The notes under the pieces are model-generated. The model saw only the letters and a program-made list of their open reading frames with translations. It did not search any database and had not been told where the DNA came from. DNA of 30,839 nt, taken from contig DIAJ01000018.1 of NCBI GenBank assembly GCA_002415785.1, positions 1 to 30,839 on the forward strand, read 5' to 3'. This document shows, in pieces, positions 21,506-29,234 of this stretch (positions are counted from its first letter, which is position 1; each line of letters starts with the position of its first letter). A program made the position numbers and the translations under genes. Origin of the DNA: Flavobacteriales bacterium UBA5081. Its GTDB lineage: Bacteria > Bacteroidota > Bacteroidia > Flavobacteriales_E > Vicingaceae.

Positions 21506-23668
21506 ATGAATTTATTTAGATTAACCATTTTTTCTCTTTTTTCAATTATACTATTGAGCTTTACAGCCAAAGGACAAAGTAATTCTCATTGGTGTGGGAC
21601 AGACCAGGCTTTAGAAGAGTATTTTCAGCAGAATCCAAGTGAGCGAGCTATTTACAATGCAGAGGTTGAGCGATTTGCTAAGGAAATGCCAAGCGTACAA
21701 ATGAATAAGTCTAATCACAAATTGATTATTCCTGTTGTTTTTCACGTAATTCACAGTAATGGTCAGGGAAATATTACTAAAGCACAAATTGATGATGCCA
21801 TTAGAATATTAAATGAAGATTTTAATAAGCAAAATTCTGATACCTCTATTGTTAGATCTGTTTTTTCTAATTTAATTGCAGATATGGAAATTGAGTTCAG
21901 ACTCGCTCAAAAAGACCCAAATGGAAATTGTACGCAAGGAATAACAAGAACAAATGCTCCTTCTGCTTCAAACTCACCAAGTAACAGAAATGCACCAAAA
22001 AGTGTTATTAACTGGGATCCTTATAGCTATTTAAATATATGGGTTGTTAACTCGATTAGTAGCGGTAGCGGAGGAAATACCTTAGGTTTTGCTCAGTTCC
22101 CAAGTACTCCCCAATCTGCAAGTACTTATGGTGTTGTAATTAGAGCAGATGAAGTTGGAATGATTGGTTCAGCAAGTTCAGCTGATGGAAGAACATTAAC
22201 CCATGAAGTAGGACATTGTTTTAATTTGTATCATACATTTCAAGGGCAATGTGGAACTACATGTCAATTTTCAGGAGACTTAGTTTGTGATACTCCTCCA
22301 CAGTTTGATGACTTGAACAATTCATGTAATTTTTCTAACTCTTGTTCTAATGATATTAATGGAGGGACAACTTCTAACCCTAACCCATTTACGTCTGACG
22401 TTCCTGATCAAACGGAAAATTATATGGGCTACGCAATTGGTTGTCAAGCATTGTTTACTCCCGGGCAAAAAGCTAGAGTATATGCTGCATTTAATAGCTA
22501 CACAGTAATGTCAGCCATGACAGATTCTGTTAATCTAGTTCAAACCGGAACAAACGATGGATATGTTTCACAAGCTTGTGTTCCAAATGTTGAAATCAAT
22601 CAAGAAGACAAATATGCATGCGAAGGGGCACAAATCACATTTACCGATAACAGCTGGGGTGGTCCTTTAACTAATTATGAGTGGACTTTTAATGGAGGTA
22701 CACCCTCAACTTCAACACAAGCATCACCAACGGTTACTTATAATACTGCGGGTATTTATGATGTTAAATTAAAGATTTCAAATTCTGGAGGTGCTGATAG
22801 CGTTATAATGTCTGATTTTGTATATATTGGAGACTCAATTGGAGTATACTCAGGAGCAACTTATTTTGATGGTTTCGAGAATGCCGCAGGTTTTGCCAAT
22901 GATTGGAACATCGTTACAACCGGAAACTTAGATTGGGCTAGAATTGCAATAGGAAATGCTAGTAGTAATGGAATTTGGTTAAATAATGGAAACTTAACCA
23001 ACGGAGATGTAAGGCAGATTATTTCTCCTTCAATTCGATTAGATAATGTTAGTTCTCCCTCACTGAGCTTTGAGGTTTCCTTTAAAAGAAAATCTTCTAG
23101 TAACTCAGATGAGTTGAGATTGCAGTATTCTATTGATTGTGGGAACTCTTGGAGTAGTATTCTTAATATCCCTGCTTCTCTATTAGCCTATGATAATACT
23201 TATTCAACAGGCTTGTTTTACCCTCAAAACGCAAATCAATGGAAACCTTATAATATACCATCTAACTTTTTACCCAATAACTTGAAGAGTAGTAAAAGTG
23301 CATTATTAAGATTTGAATTTAGAAATGGTGGCGGAAATAATGTATACATTGATAATGTTGCAATAAATGGAGTGTTAGTAGGCTTAGATAATAATGGGGC
23401 AGCAAAAGCTAACTCATTTAGTGTCTTCCCAAATCCGGCTACAAATATGTTAAATGTTGAATTAAACATTAATAATAACGCTAATCAAGCCGAAGTGTAT
23501 ATCTCAAATATCCTTGGTAAAAGAGTAAGAGAAGTAGTCTCAAAAAGTACATTAAAACCAAACTTGTATCGATATAATGTAGACTTGTCGGGTTTAGCTT
23601 CTGGAGTTTACTTCGTTACTATGCAGTCTGAAGAGGGTCGAAAAACTCAAAAGTTAGTGATTAAGTAA
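21506..23668 (+). CDS. secreted M43 (pappalysin-type) metalloprotease with PKD domain and T9SS signal
   Basis: This 720-residue secreted zinc protease has these parts in order. A signal peptide covers 1-23, with cleavage before Gln24. A short propeptide-like region follows (to about 68), then an M43 metzincin catalytic domain (about 72-335). That domain contains HEVGHCFNLYH (zinc ligands His233, His237, His243; general base Glu234) and a Met-turn around ENYMGYA (Met307). A PKD domain follows (about 362-443, with YEWTFNGGTPSTS and the AGIYDVKLKI strand), then a jelly-roll-like region (about 450-625). A type A T9SS sorting domain starts at FSVFPNPATN (638) and ends in KLVIK. Many cysteines in the catalytic domain suggest disulfides, as in ulilysin relatives. 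It is predicted to be exported by type IX secretion and to act on extracellular proteins. A strong terminator follows at 23706. Confidence 0.93.
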   Translation: MNLFRLTIFSLFSIILLSFTAKGQSNSHWCGTDQALEEYFQQNPSERAIYNAEVERFAKEMPSVQMNKSNHKLIIPVVFHVIHSNGQGNITKAQIDDAIRILNEDFNKQNSDTSIVRSVFSNLIADMEIEFRLAQKDPNGNCTQGITRTNAPSASNSPSNRNAPKSVINWDPYSYLNIWVVNSISSGSGGNTLGFAQFPSTPQSASTYGVVIRADEVGMIGSASSADGRTLTHEVGHCFNLYHTFQGQCGTTCQFSGDLVCDTPPQFDDLNNSCNFSNSCSNDINGGTTSNPNPFTSDVPDQTENYMGYAIGCQALFTPGQKARVYAAFNSYTVMSAMTDSVNLVQTGTNDGYVSQACVPNVEINQEDKYACEGAQITFTDNSWGGPLTNYEWTFNGGTPSTSTQASPTVTYNTAGIYDVKLKISNSGGADSVIMSDFVYIGDSIGVYSGATYFDGFENAAGFANDWNIVTTGNLDWARIAIGNASSNGIWLNNGNLTNGDVRQIISPSIRLDNVSSPSLSFEVSFKRKSSSNSDELRLQYSIDCGNSWSSILNIPASLLAYDNTYSTGLFYPQNANQWKPYNIPSNFLPNNLKSSKSALLRFEFRNGGGNNVYIDNVAINGVLVGLDNNGAAKANSFSVFPNPATNMLNVELNINNNANQAEVYISNILGKRVREVVSKSTLKPNLYRYNVDLSGLASGVYFVTMQSEEGRKTQKLVIK

Positions 23669-23705
23669 TAGATAGAGTTTAGGTGCTTTTATTACAGATT
23701 AATTT

Positions 23706-23736
23706 GAGCCGAAGAAAGATCTCTTCGGCTCTTTTT
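23706..23736 (+). terminator. intrinsic terminator after the M43 protease gene
   Basis: A perfect 10-bp stem (GAGCCGAAGA, loop AAGATC, TCTTCGGCTC) is followed directly by five T. It is 38 bases after the stop codon at 23668. This is the clearest rho-independent terminator in the window. On the minus strand the stem is followed by CAAATT, so it is mainly directional. Confidence 0.88.
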
Positions 23737-23874
23737 ATGATTGCCTATGAATATATAATCTTTCTATAATTCACAATCGACATTATAGCAGCAGGTAAAT
23801 TTTCAAAAGGTATAATACTTGCCTTTCTCTATAGAGCAATATAGATTTTATGAAATATTTATGCGATAGTTTGT

Positions 23875-23888
23875 CTCGATATATCGAG
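23875..23888. repeat. 14-bp perfect palindrome in an intergenic region
   Basis: CTCGATATATCGAG is a perfect palindrome between two convergent genes. A shorter one, CTCTATAGAG, lies at 23827-23836, and the word ATCGAG recurs at 23902-23907. No ORF, promoter match or RNA fold is convincing in 23737-23925. It may be a protein-binding site or chance in AT-rich DNA. Confidence 0.35.
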
Positions 23889-23925
23889 TTCAAATATTAT
23901 AATCGAGGTTTCCGAAAGTAAGTTG

Positions 23926-24375
23926 CTATTGCTCTTTAAAACCTACCAATACAGAAACGCAGCCATTTCTTACTATACCTGTAGTGTTTTCTTTTTCGGG
24001 AATACTGATTGATAAAGTTAATGGTTTAGACTGTGTTACTTCCAAGTCTGTAAAAGTGGTGGTCCCTTTTAATGTGTCGCTAAAGTATACCAAGCCATTT
24101 TCATCCTTTAAGCTATAATTTAAGTTTTCTAGAAAAGGGTCAGCACAGATGATTAATCGATAAGAAAGCCCTTGGTTAAAATTAATTTTAACATCAGCCG
24201 ACTCTCCGGGAATCATATAAGCACCGTTAAATTGCCCATTACTTAAATAAGGAGACAGCTCTTGTGAACAGTTGCGTTTTGTAAATCCTTTACACTGTGC
24301 GTTTGCCGAATTGTAGCTTAAGAAAGTTACTGTGGCAACAAAACAAACAGCAATAATCTTTTTTAAATAGTTCAT
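23926..24375 (-). CDS. small exported protein with four mature cysteines
   Basis: I do not recognise this 149-residue protein. Residues 1-26 are a signal peptide with cleavage before Gln27 (ANA|Q). The mature part is beta-rich and has exactly four cysteines (28, 36, 77, 139), enough for two disulfides. A GAYMIPGESADVKINF segment and the LSYRLIICADPFLENLNYSL stretch suggest an immunoglobulin-like or C2-like sandwich (inference). There is no lipobox, membrane helix or T9SS domain, so it is probably periplasmic. Its start overlaps the stop of the lipoprotein gene in ATGA (24372-24375), implying coupled translation and a joint function. Confidence 0.8.
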   Translation of the reverse strand: MNYLKKIIAVCFVATVTFLSYNSANAQCKGFTKRNCSQELSPYLSNGQFNGAYMIPGESADVKINFNQGLSYRLIICADPFLENLNYSLKDENGLVYFSDTLKGTTTFTDLEVTQSKPLTLSISIPEKENTTGIVRNGCVSVLVGFKEQ

Positions 24376-25307
24376 GAAATAATTGAAGTTCTAATTTCTT
24401 TAACTAAATTTTTTATTTGTTCAAATGTCTTGTCGTCAATCTTAGTGTCAGACTCTCCGGTGTTTAAAACGATTTTTCCATTTTTCTTTTCCACCTTTTG
24501 CTTGTTCTCATCTGCCTTCACATAGTTGATTTGATCAAACAGTTTTGTCAAATCTTCCATGTTTTCTCGGAGAACATTCAAAGACTCTTCATCTTCAATG
24601 CTATTTAACAATACCAGCAAACTAATTAAAGAATGTTTTTGTCCCGCAATAATCGTCCGAATGCCTTTTGAGTCGCTTTCTTTGACCTCCATTTGTGTTC
24701 CAAGATACATTCCTTCAATCCATCCTCCGATTAAAATATAAGTAGAAATGTGTTGTTGGCGATGATCTTTTAAGTAAGCATCATTATCTAAGAAAAAGTC
24801 GCTAATTACCTGTAAAAGCGTATCTCTATTATCTGCATTACTTTCAATACGACTGATAAATTCTTTTTGAAAAGTTTGACCTATGCCAATATCTTCAGCT
24901 AAAATTTGACAAGTAGTATAATATTCAATAGCATCTTCATGGTTGCCAAAAAGTCCTGCATAACTCAAGTCAGCACCATATACTCCCAAGTTTAAGGCTT
25001 TTTTAATCGTTACATTATAATTATTTCTCGCAGCTATGCTATGGAGCTTGTCTGCTTGATAATTAATGCCTTCTTTTTTAAAAAGGTAAGTTAGCTCAAT
25101 AGGGGAAGGGAGTGAGTAAAATATCTTTTTTATTTGATCTACCTTAGCCTCACTTCTTGCTTCAATTTGTTCCTTGCTTTCTTTGGTTGTTTCTTCCTGA
25201 GTAGCGTCGTCCTTTTTTCTATTGTCTACTTCACTCACACAACCAAAAAGAGTAGTTGCAATTAATAAACTTATGGAAATCCGGTTGAACTGTTTTTTGA
25301 GTTTCAT
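24372..25307 (-). CDS. envelope lipoprotein of unknown function
   Basis: This 311-residue protein is not one I can name. The start is the ATG at 25307, giving a type II signal peptide with KKQFNR, a hydrophobic core and LFGC, with Cys23 as the likely lipidated residue. A longer TTG-start frame would overlap polA and spoil this signal. After a charged linker the protein is largely helical, with a NLGVYGADLSYAGLFGNHED segment (near 110-130), the LIGGWIEGMYLGTQ stretch, and a Lys/Glu-rich C-terminus. The helical, GxYxxDLxY-like part resembles uncharacterised lipoproteins conserved in Bacteroidota. The gene begins 29 bases after polA, on the same strand, and overlaps the small cysteine protein gene by four bases. 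Confidence 0.8.
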   Translation of the reverse strand: MKLKKQFNRISISLLIATTLFGCVSEVDNRKKDDATQEETTKESKEQIEARSEAKVDQIKKIFYSLPSPIELTYLFKKEGINYQADKLHSIAARNNYNVTIKKALNLGVYGADLSYAGLFGNHEDAIEYYTTCQILAEDIGIGQTFQKEFISRIESNADNRDTLLQVISDFFLDNDAYLKDHRQQHISTYILIGGWIEGMYLGTQMEVKESDSKGIRTIIAGQKHSLISLLVLLNSIEDEESLNVLRENMEDLTKLFDQINYVKADENKQKVEKKNGKIVLNTGESDTKIDDKTFEQIKNLVKEIRTSIIS

Positions 25308-25336
25308 TGTTTTAGCGTTAATAAATTGATATTGTG

Positions 25337-28141
25337 TTAGTGGGCATCTAGCCAATTGTCTGCCGTATCCATTTCTACGGTTAATGGAACGATAAGTTTT
25401 ACCGCATTTTCCATACTATCCTTTACGACCTCTTTCACGGCCTCAATTTCGTCATTTTTTAAGTCAAATACCAGTTCATCGTGAACTTGTAATAAAAGCT
25501 TAGACTCAAATTTCTTGTTTTTAAATGATTGGTGTATATCAATCATTGCCTTTTTTATAATATCTGCTGCTGAACCTTGTATTGGGGCATTAATCGCATT
25601 TCGTTCAGCATAACCTCTTACTACTGCATTTCTTCCATTTATATCCGGCAAGTATCGCCTTCTTTTCATAATCGTTTCTACATAACCGTGTTCTTTAGCA
25701 AAAGCGATGCTTTCATCCATATAAGACTTTATCTTAGGGTACTTTTCAAAGTAACTGTCGATAATCTCTTTCGCTTCTTTTCGTGGAATGCTCAAGCGTT
25801 GTGAAAGACCATAAGCAGAGATGCCATAAATTATTCCAAAATTGACCATTTTTGCTTTGCTCCTCATCTCTCGATCAACTTGATCTAGCTCTACCTCAAA
25901 AACTTTTGCCGCAGTTGCCGCATGAATATCTGTACCATTTCTAAAGGCTTCAATCATACTTTCATCTTTGCTTAAAGCAGCAATAATTCTCAATTCTATT
26001 TGTGAGTAATCGGCAGCTAAAAGCTGAAAATTTTCATTTCTTGGAACAAATGCAGCGCGAATCTTACGCCCTCTTTCAGTTCGAATTGGAATATTTTGCA
26101 AATTTGGATTTGTGGAGCTTAATCGACCTGTGGCAGCTACTGCCTGCATATAGCTGGTATGAATATGCCCGGTTTTTGGATGAATTAGCTCGGGTAAACT
26201 ATCAACATAAGTAGATTTTAACTTTTTCACTGAACGATACTCTAGAACTTTAGGAACTATCTCGTGCTTGTCTGCTAGTTTGTTTAAAGTTTCCTCTGAA
26301 GTGGAGTATTGTCCGGTTTTGGTTTTTTTAGCTTTGGTGTCAATTTGAAGTACATCAAATAAAATTTCACCTAATTGCTTTGGCGAATCTACGTTAAACT
26401 TAGTGCCGGCTAATTCAATGATTTCTTTTTCTAAACTGTCTAGTTCTTTGCCCAGTTCCTTAGAAAATTTAGCTAAAGTGTCTTTGTCTAGCTTTATGCC
26501 TTCCAGCTCCATCGCTGCTAAAACATCAATCAATGGCATTTCAATTTCATCAAAGAGTTGGCGCATATCGTATTTGTCCAATTCTTTTTCAAAAATTTCC
26601 TTTAATTGAAAGGTAATGTCTGCATCTTCGCCGGCATATTCTACGACTTTTTCTACTTCAACATCTCGCATGTTACCTTGATCCTTACCTTTTTTACCAA
26701 TCAAATCTTCAATTGGCATAGGACGGTAGTTTAGATAGTTTTCAGCCAAGACATCCATTTTATGTTTTTGATCGGCTTGCAATAAGTAGTGGGCAATCAT
26801 AGTATCAAAAAAGCGACCTTTAATATCAATGCCGTACTTTTTTAAAATTGCTAAATCGTATTTTAAATTGTGGGCTATAAACTCTTTCTTTTCATCTTCA
26901 AAAATGGGTTTAAACTTTTCTAACTGAACGATTGCTTTCTTTTTATCGGCATCAAAAGGAACGTAATAAGCTTCGCCTTTTTTAATGGAAAAAGCCAGAC
27001 CAACAATTTCCGCATCAATTGGGTTTAAGCCGGTTGTTTCGGTATCAAAACAAATTCTATTTGCTTTTTTTAATGTCTTAAGTAGTGACTCTACTTCCGT
27101 ATCAGATTGAACTAATTGATAATTGTGCTCACTATTTTCTAGAGTTTTAAACTCTTGAGAACTTTGTTCTTGTCCGGAAGCTTCTTCTTTATTCGATGAG
27201 CTGTTGTCATTCGCACTAAACAAATCCATTTGTCCACCGCTATTTGTGGTAACGGATAGTTCCTCTCCTAGAATCCTTTTGCTTAATGTTCTAAATTCCA
27301 TTTCTGCAAAAACTTCTTCCAAGACTTCCTTATTTATTGGATCTTTTGTCAAAGCCTTTGGATCAAAATCAACTGGAGCATCGATGATAATGGTTGCTAA
27401 CTTTTTCGAAAGCAAGGCTTGTTCACGGTTGTTTTCAACCTTTTCTTTCATTTTGCCTTTTAAGTCGGCTGTGTTTTCTAAAAGGTTTTCCAGACTACCA
27501 TATTGCTTTAAGAATTTTTTTGCTGTTTTGTCGCCAACTCCCGGTATGCCCGGAATGTTATCTACAGCATCTCCACACATTCCCAAGTAGTCAATGACTT
27601 GTAAAGGGTCATCAATTTCAAACTTTTTACAAACCTCTTCAACTCCCCAAATCTCAGCTTTGTTGCCCATTCTTGCGGGCTTGTACATAAAAATATTTTC
27701 GCTTACTAACTGACCAAAGTCTTTGTCAGGAGTCATCATATAAGTTACATAGCCTTCTTTTTCAGCTTTTTTGGCGAGTGTGCCAATAATGTCATCCGCT
27801 TCATAGCCATCAGAATATAAGATGGGAATATTAAAACCTTCAATAATTTTATGAATGTAGGGAATCGCCAATTTTATGTCATCCGGCATGGCTTCACGGT
27901 TGGCTTTGTATTCCGCATACTCCTCATGCCTGCTTGTAGGTTTGTCTGTGTCAAAAACCACGGCAATGTGTGTAGGCTTTCGATTACTTAAAACGTCATA
28001 TAAGGTAGAGGTGAAACCGTAAACGGCAGAGGTGTTCATGCCTTTAGAGTTTACCATTTGTGCTTGGCTAAATGCAAAATAAGCCCTGTATATCAGTGCG
28101 TAAGCATCCAATAACCAAAGCTCTTTTTTTTCTTCTGACAT
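25337..28141 (-). CDS. polA: DNA polymerase I with intact proofreading domain
   Basis: This 934-residue enzyme (E. coli 928) fills gaps and removes RNA primers in replication and repair. Residues 1-295 are the 5'-3' exonuclease (LWLLDAYALIYRAYFAFS, then DGYEADDIIGTLA, then GDAVDNIPGIPGVGDKTA). Residues 335-520 are the 3'-5' exonuclease with all three motifs: FDTETTGL (Asp366, Glu368), AHNLKYD and YAGEDAD. Proofreading should therefore be active, unlike in some lineages that lost these residues. The polymerase domain has motif A DYSQIELR (Asp711), motif B around RSKAKMVNFGIIYGISAYGL, and motif C HDE (887-889). A linker with many Ser and Gln residues (about 300-335) joins the nuclease parts. 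A TACCTTG sequence at 28170-28176 lacks one T of the -7 consensus. Confidence 0.97.
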   Translation of the reverse strand: MSEEKKELWLLDAYALIYRAYFAFSQAQMVNSKGMNTSAVYGFTSTLYDVLSNRKPTHIAVVFDTDKPTSRHEEYAEYKANREAMPDDIKLAIPYIHKIIEGFNIPILYSDGYEADDIIGTLAKKAEKEGYVTYMMTPDKDFGQLVSENIFMYKPARMGNKAEIWGVEEVCKKFEIDDPLQVIDYLGMCGDAVDNIPGIPGVGDKTAKKFLKQYGSLENLLENTADLKGKMKEKVENNREQALLSKKLATIIIDAPVDFDPKALTKDPINKEVLEEVFAEMEFRTLSKRILGEELSVTTNSGGQMDLFSANDNSSSNKEEASGQEQSSQEFKTLENSEHNYQLVQSDTEVESLLKTLKKANRICFDTETTGLNPIDAEIVGLAFSIKKGEAYYVPFDADKKKAIVQLEKFKPIFEDEKKEFIAHNLKYDLAILKKYGIDIKGRFFDTMIAHYLLQADQKHKMDVLAENYLNYRPMPIEDLIGKKGKDQGNMRDVEVEKVVEYAGEDADITFQLKEIFEKELDKYDMRQLFDEIEMPLIDVLAAMELEGIKLDKDTLAKFSKELGKELDSLEKEIIELAGTKFNVDSPKQLGEILFDVLQIDTKAKKTKTGQYSTSEETLNKLADKHEIVPKVLEYRSVKKLKSTYVDSLPELIHPKTGHIHTSYMQAVAATGRLSSTNPNLQNIPIRTERGRKIRAAFVPRNENFQLLAADYSQIELRIIAALSKDESMIEAFRNGTDIHAATAAKVFEVELDQVDREMRSKAKMVNFGIIYGISAYGLSQRLSIPRKEAKEIIDSYFEKYPKIKSYMDESIAFAKEHGYVETIMKRRRYLPDINGRNAVVRGYAERNAINAPIQGSAADIIKKAMIDIHQSFKNKKFESKLLLQVHDELVFDLKNDEIEAVKEVVKDSMENAVKLIVPLTVEMDTADNWLDAH

Positions 28142-28211
28142 ATACTTTTGTTGCTAAAAAATGGAGCCTCAAGGTAGGGAAATCCGAGCACTAAATCAAT
28201 AGAAAATTTAG

Positions 28212-29234
28212 CTAATTCGCTTCTTGTAATACCGTGGCTAAAACAGTTTCTCCAACTGCTCTAAGTGTATTTTTATCAATAACACTCATGTTGTCGTCGT
28301 GTGTATGCCAATGCGGAGCAAACGCTCTTGTTTTAGGATCGTATTGTATGATGTCAATGCTCGGAATTTTAGCAATTCTATTTACATAAAGGTGGTCGTC
28401 TTCACCGACATGAGTAGTTTCTTGAAAAACAAAATGCTTGCTATGACCTAGCGTTGATGCAATGCTCCAAACTTTGTCGACAATATGAGGTGCATAATAC
28501 ATAGAAATAGCTTCTTTTGTAAAATAGGCGTCTTTTGCGCCTACCATATCTAACAAAATTCCAAAATTAGCACTGTAATTTTCGCGATGTGGATTGCGAG
28601 ACCAGTATTGACTTCCCAAACACCAAGAACCACTTTGTCTTTGTCTCATATCATCGGAAGGCTGTCCGTAATCTTCACCATCAAAAAAGATGATATCAAT
28701 TCCAATATTTGGTTGAGCTTTTTCGATTTGTCTGGCAATTTCTAACAAAACGCCAACACCGCTTCCGCCATCATTTGCTCCATCAATTGGTTTAGTTTTG
28801 TTTTCCGTGTCCTGATCGGCAAACGGACGTGTATCCCAGTGAGCAAAAAGTAAAATGCGATTGTTTAGTTCAGGTTTGTATTCGCCTATAATATTTGTAA
28901 GGTTCAGGTTTTTTCCATTAAAGGCTTTTACTTGTGTTTTTTGCTCGATAATTTCAAAACCATAAGAAGCCAGTTTTCCGCTGAGGTAATTAGCAGCTTT
29001 TTGATGTGCTTCAGTATTGGGAACGCGCGGGCCGAAGTCAACCTGCTTTTGAATAAAGTAAAAAGCTGAATCAGCATTAAAATTTGGGCGTTGCAATGCC
29101 GGTTTTTGAGCTGTTTTGGCTTTTGGCTTAGGCGTTTTTGTAGATTTCGATGACTCATCCCCACAAGCCCCTAAGGTAGCTATTACTGTAAAAAGAAGAA
29201 TAGTTTTAATCTTCAAAATGCCATTCTGCCCCAT
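28212..29234 (-). CDS. M28-family lipoprotein, probable glutaminyl cyclase
   Basis: This 340-residue zinc-dependent M28-fold protein carries a lipoprotein signal (LGAC, Cys24) when started at the ATG at 29234. Catalytic blocks are visible: AHWDTRPF (131-138), GANDGGSGVG (Asp155), FFDGEDYG (Glu187, Asp188), LLDMVGAKDAYF (Asp229) and HWHTHDDN (His310). HWDTRPFAD and WHTxDDN favour glutaminyl cyclases over aminopeptidases. Such enzymes convert N-terminal Gln to pyroglutamate on exported proteins, consistent with the many Gln-first mature proteins in this window. The aminopeptidase alternative remains open. The ATG overlaps cysS by 29 bases; the TTG at 29216 would also give a good signal peptide. 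No promoter is obvious, so it is likely co-transcribed with cysS. Confidence 0.82.
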   Translation of the reverse strand: MGQNGILKIKTILLFTVIATLGACGDESSKSTKTPKPKAKTAQKPALQRPNFNADSAFYFIQKQVDFGPRVPNTEAHQKAANYLSGKLASYGFEIIEQKTQVKAFNGKNLNLTNIIGEYKPELNNRILLFAHWDTRPFADQDTENKTKPIDGANDGGSGVGVLLEIARQIEKAQPNIGIDIIFFDGEDYGQPSDDMRQRQSGSWCLGSQYWSRNPHRENYSANFGILLDMVGAKDAYFTKEAISMYYAPHIVDKVWSIASTLGHSKHFVFQETTHVGEDDHLYVNRIAKIPSIDIIQYDPKTRAFAPHWHTHDDNMSVIDKNTLRAVGETVLATVLQEAN

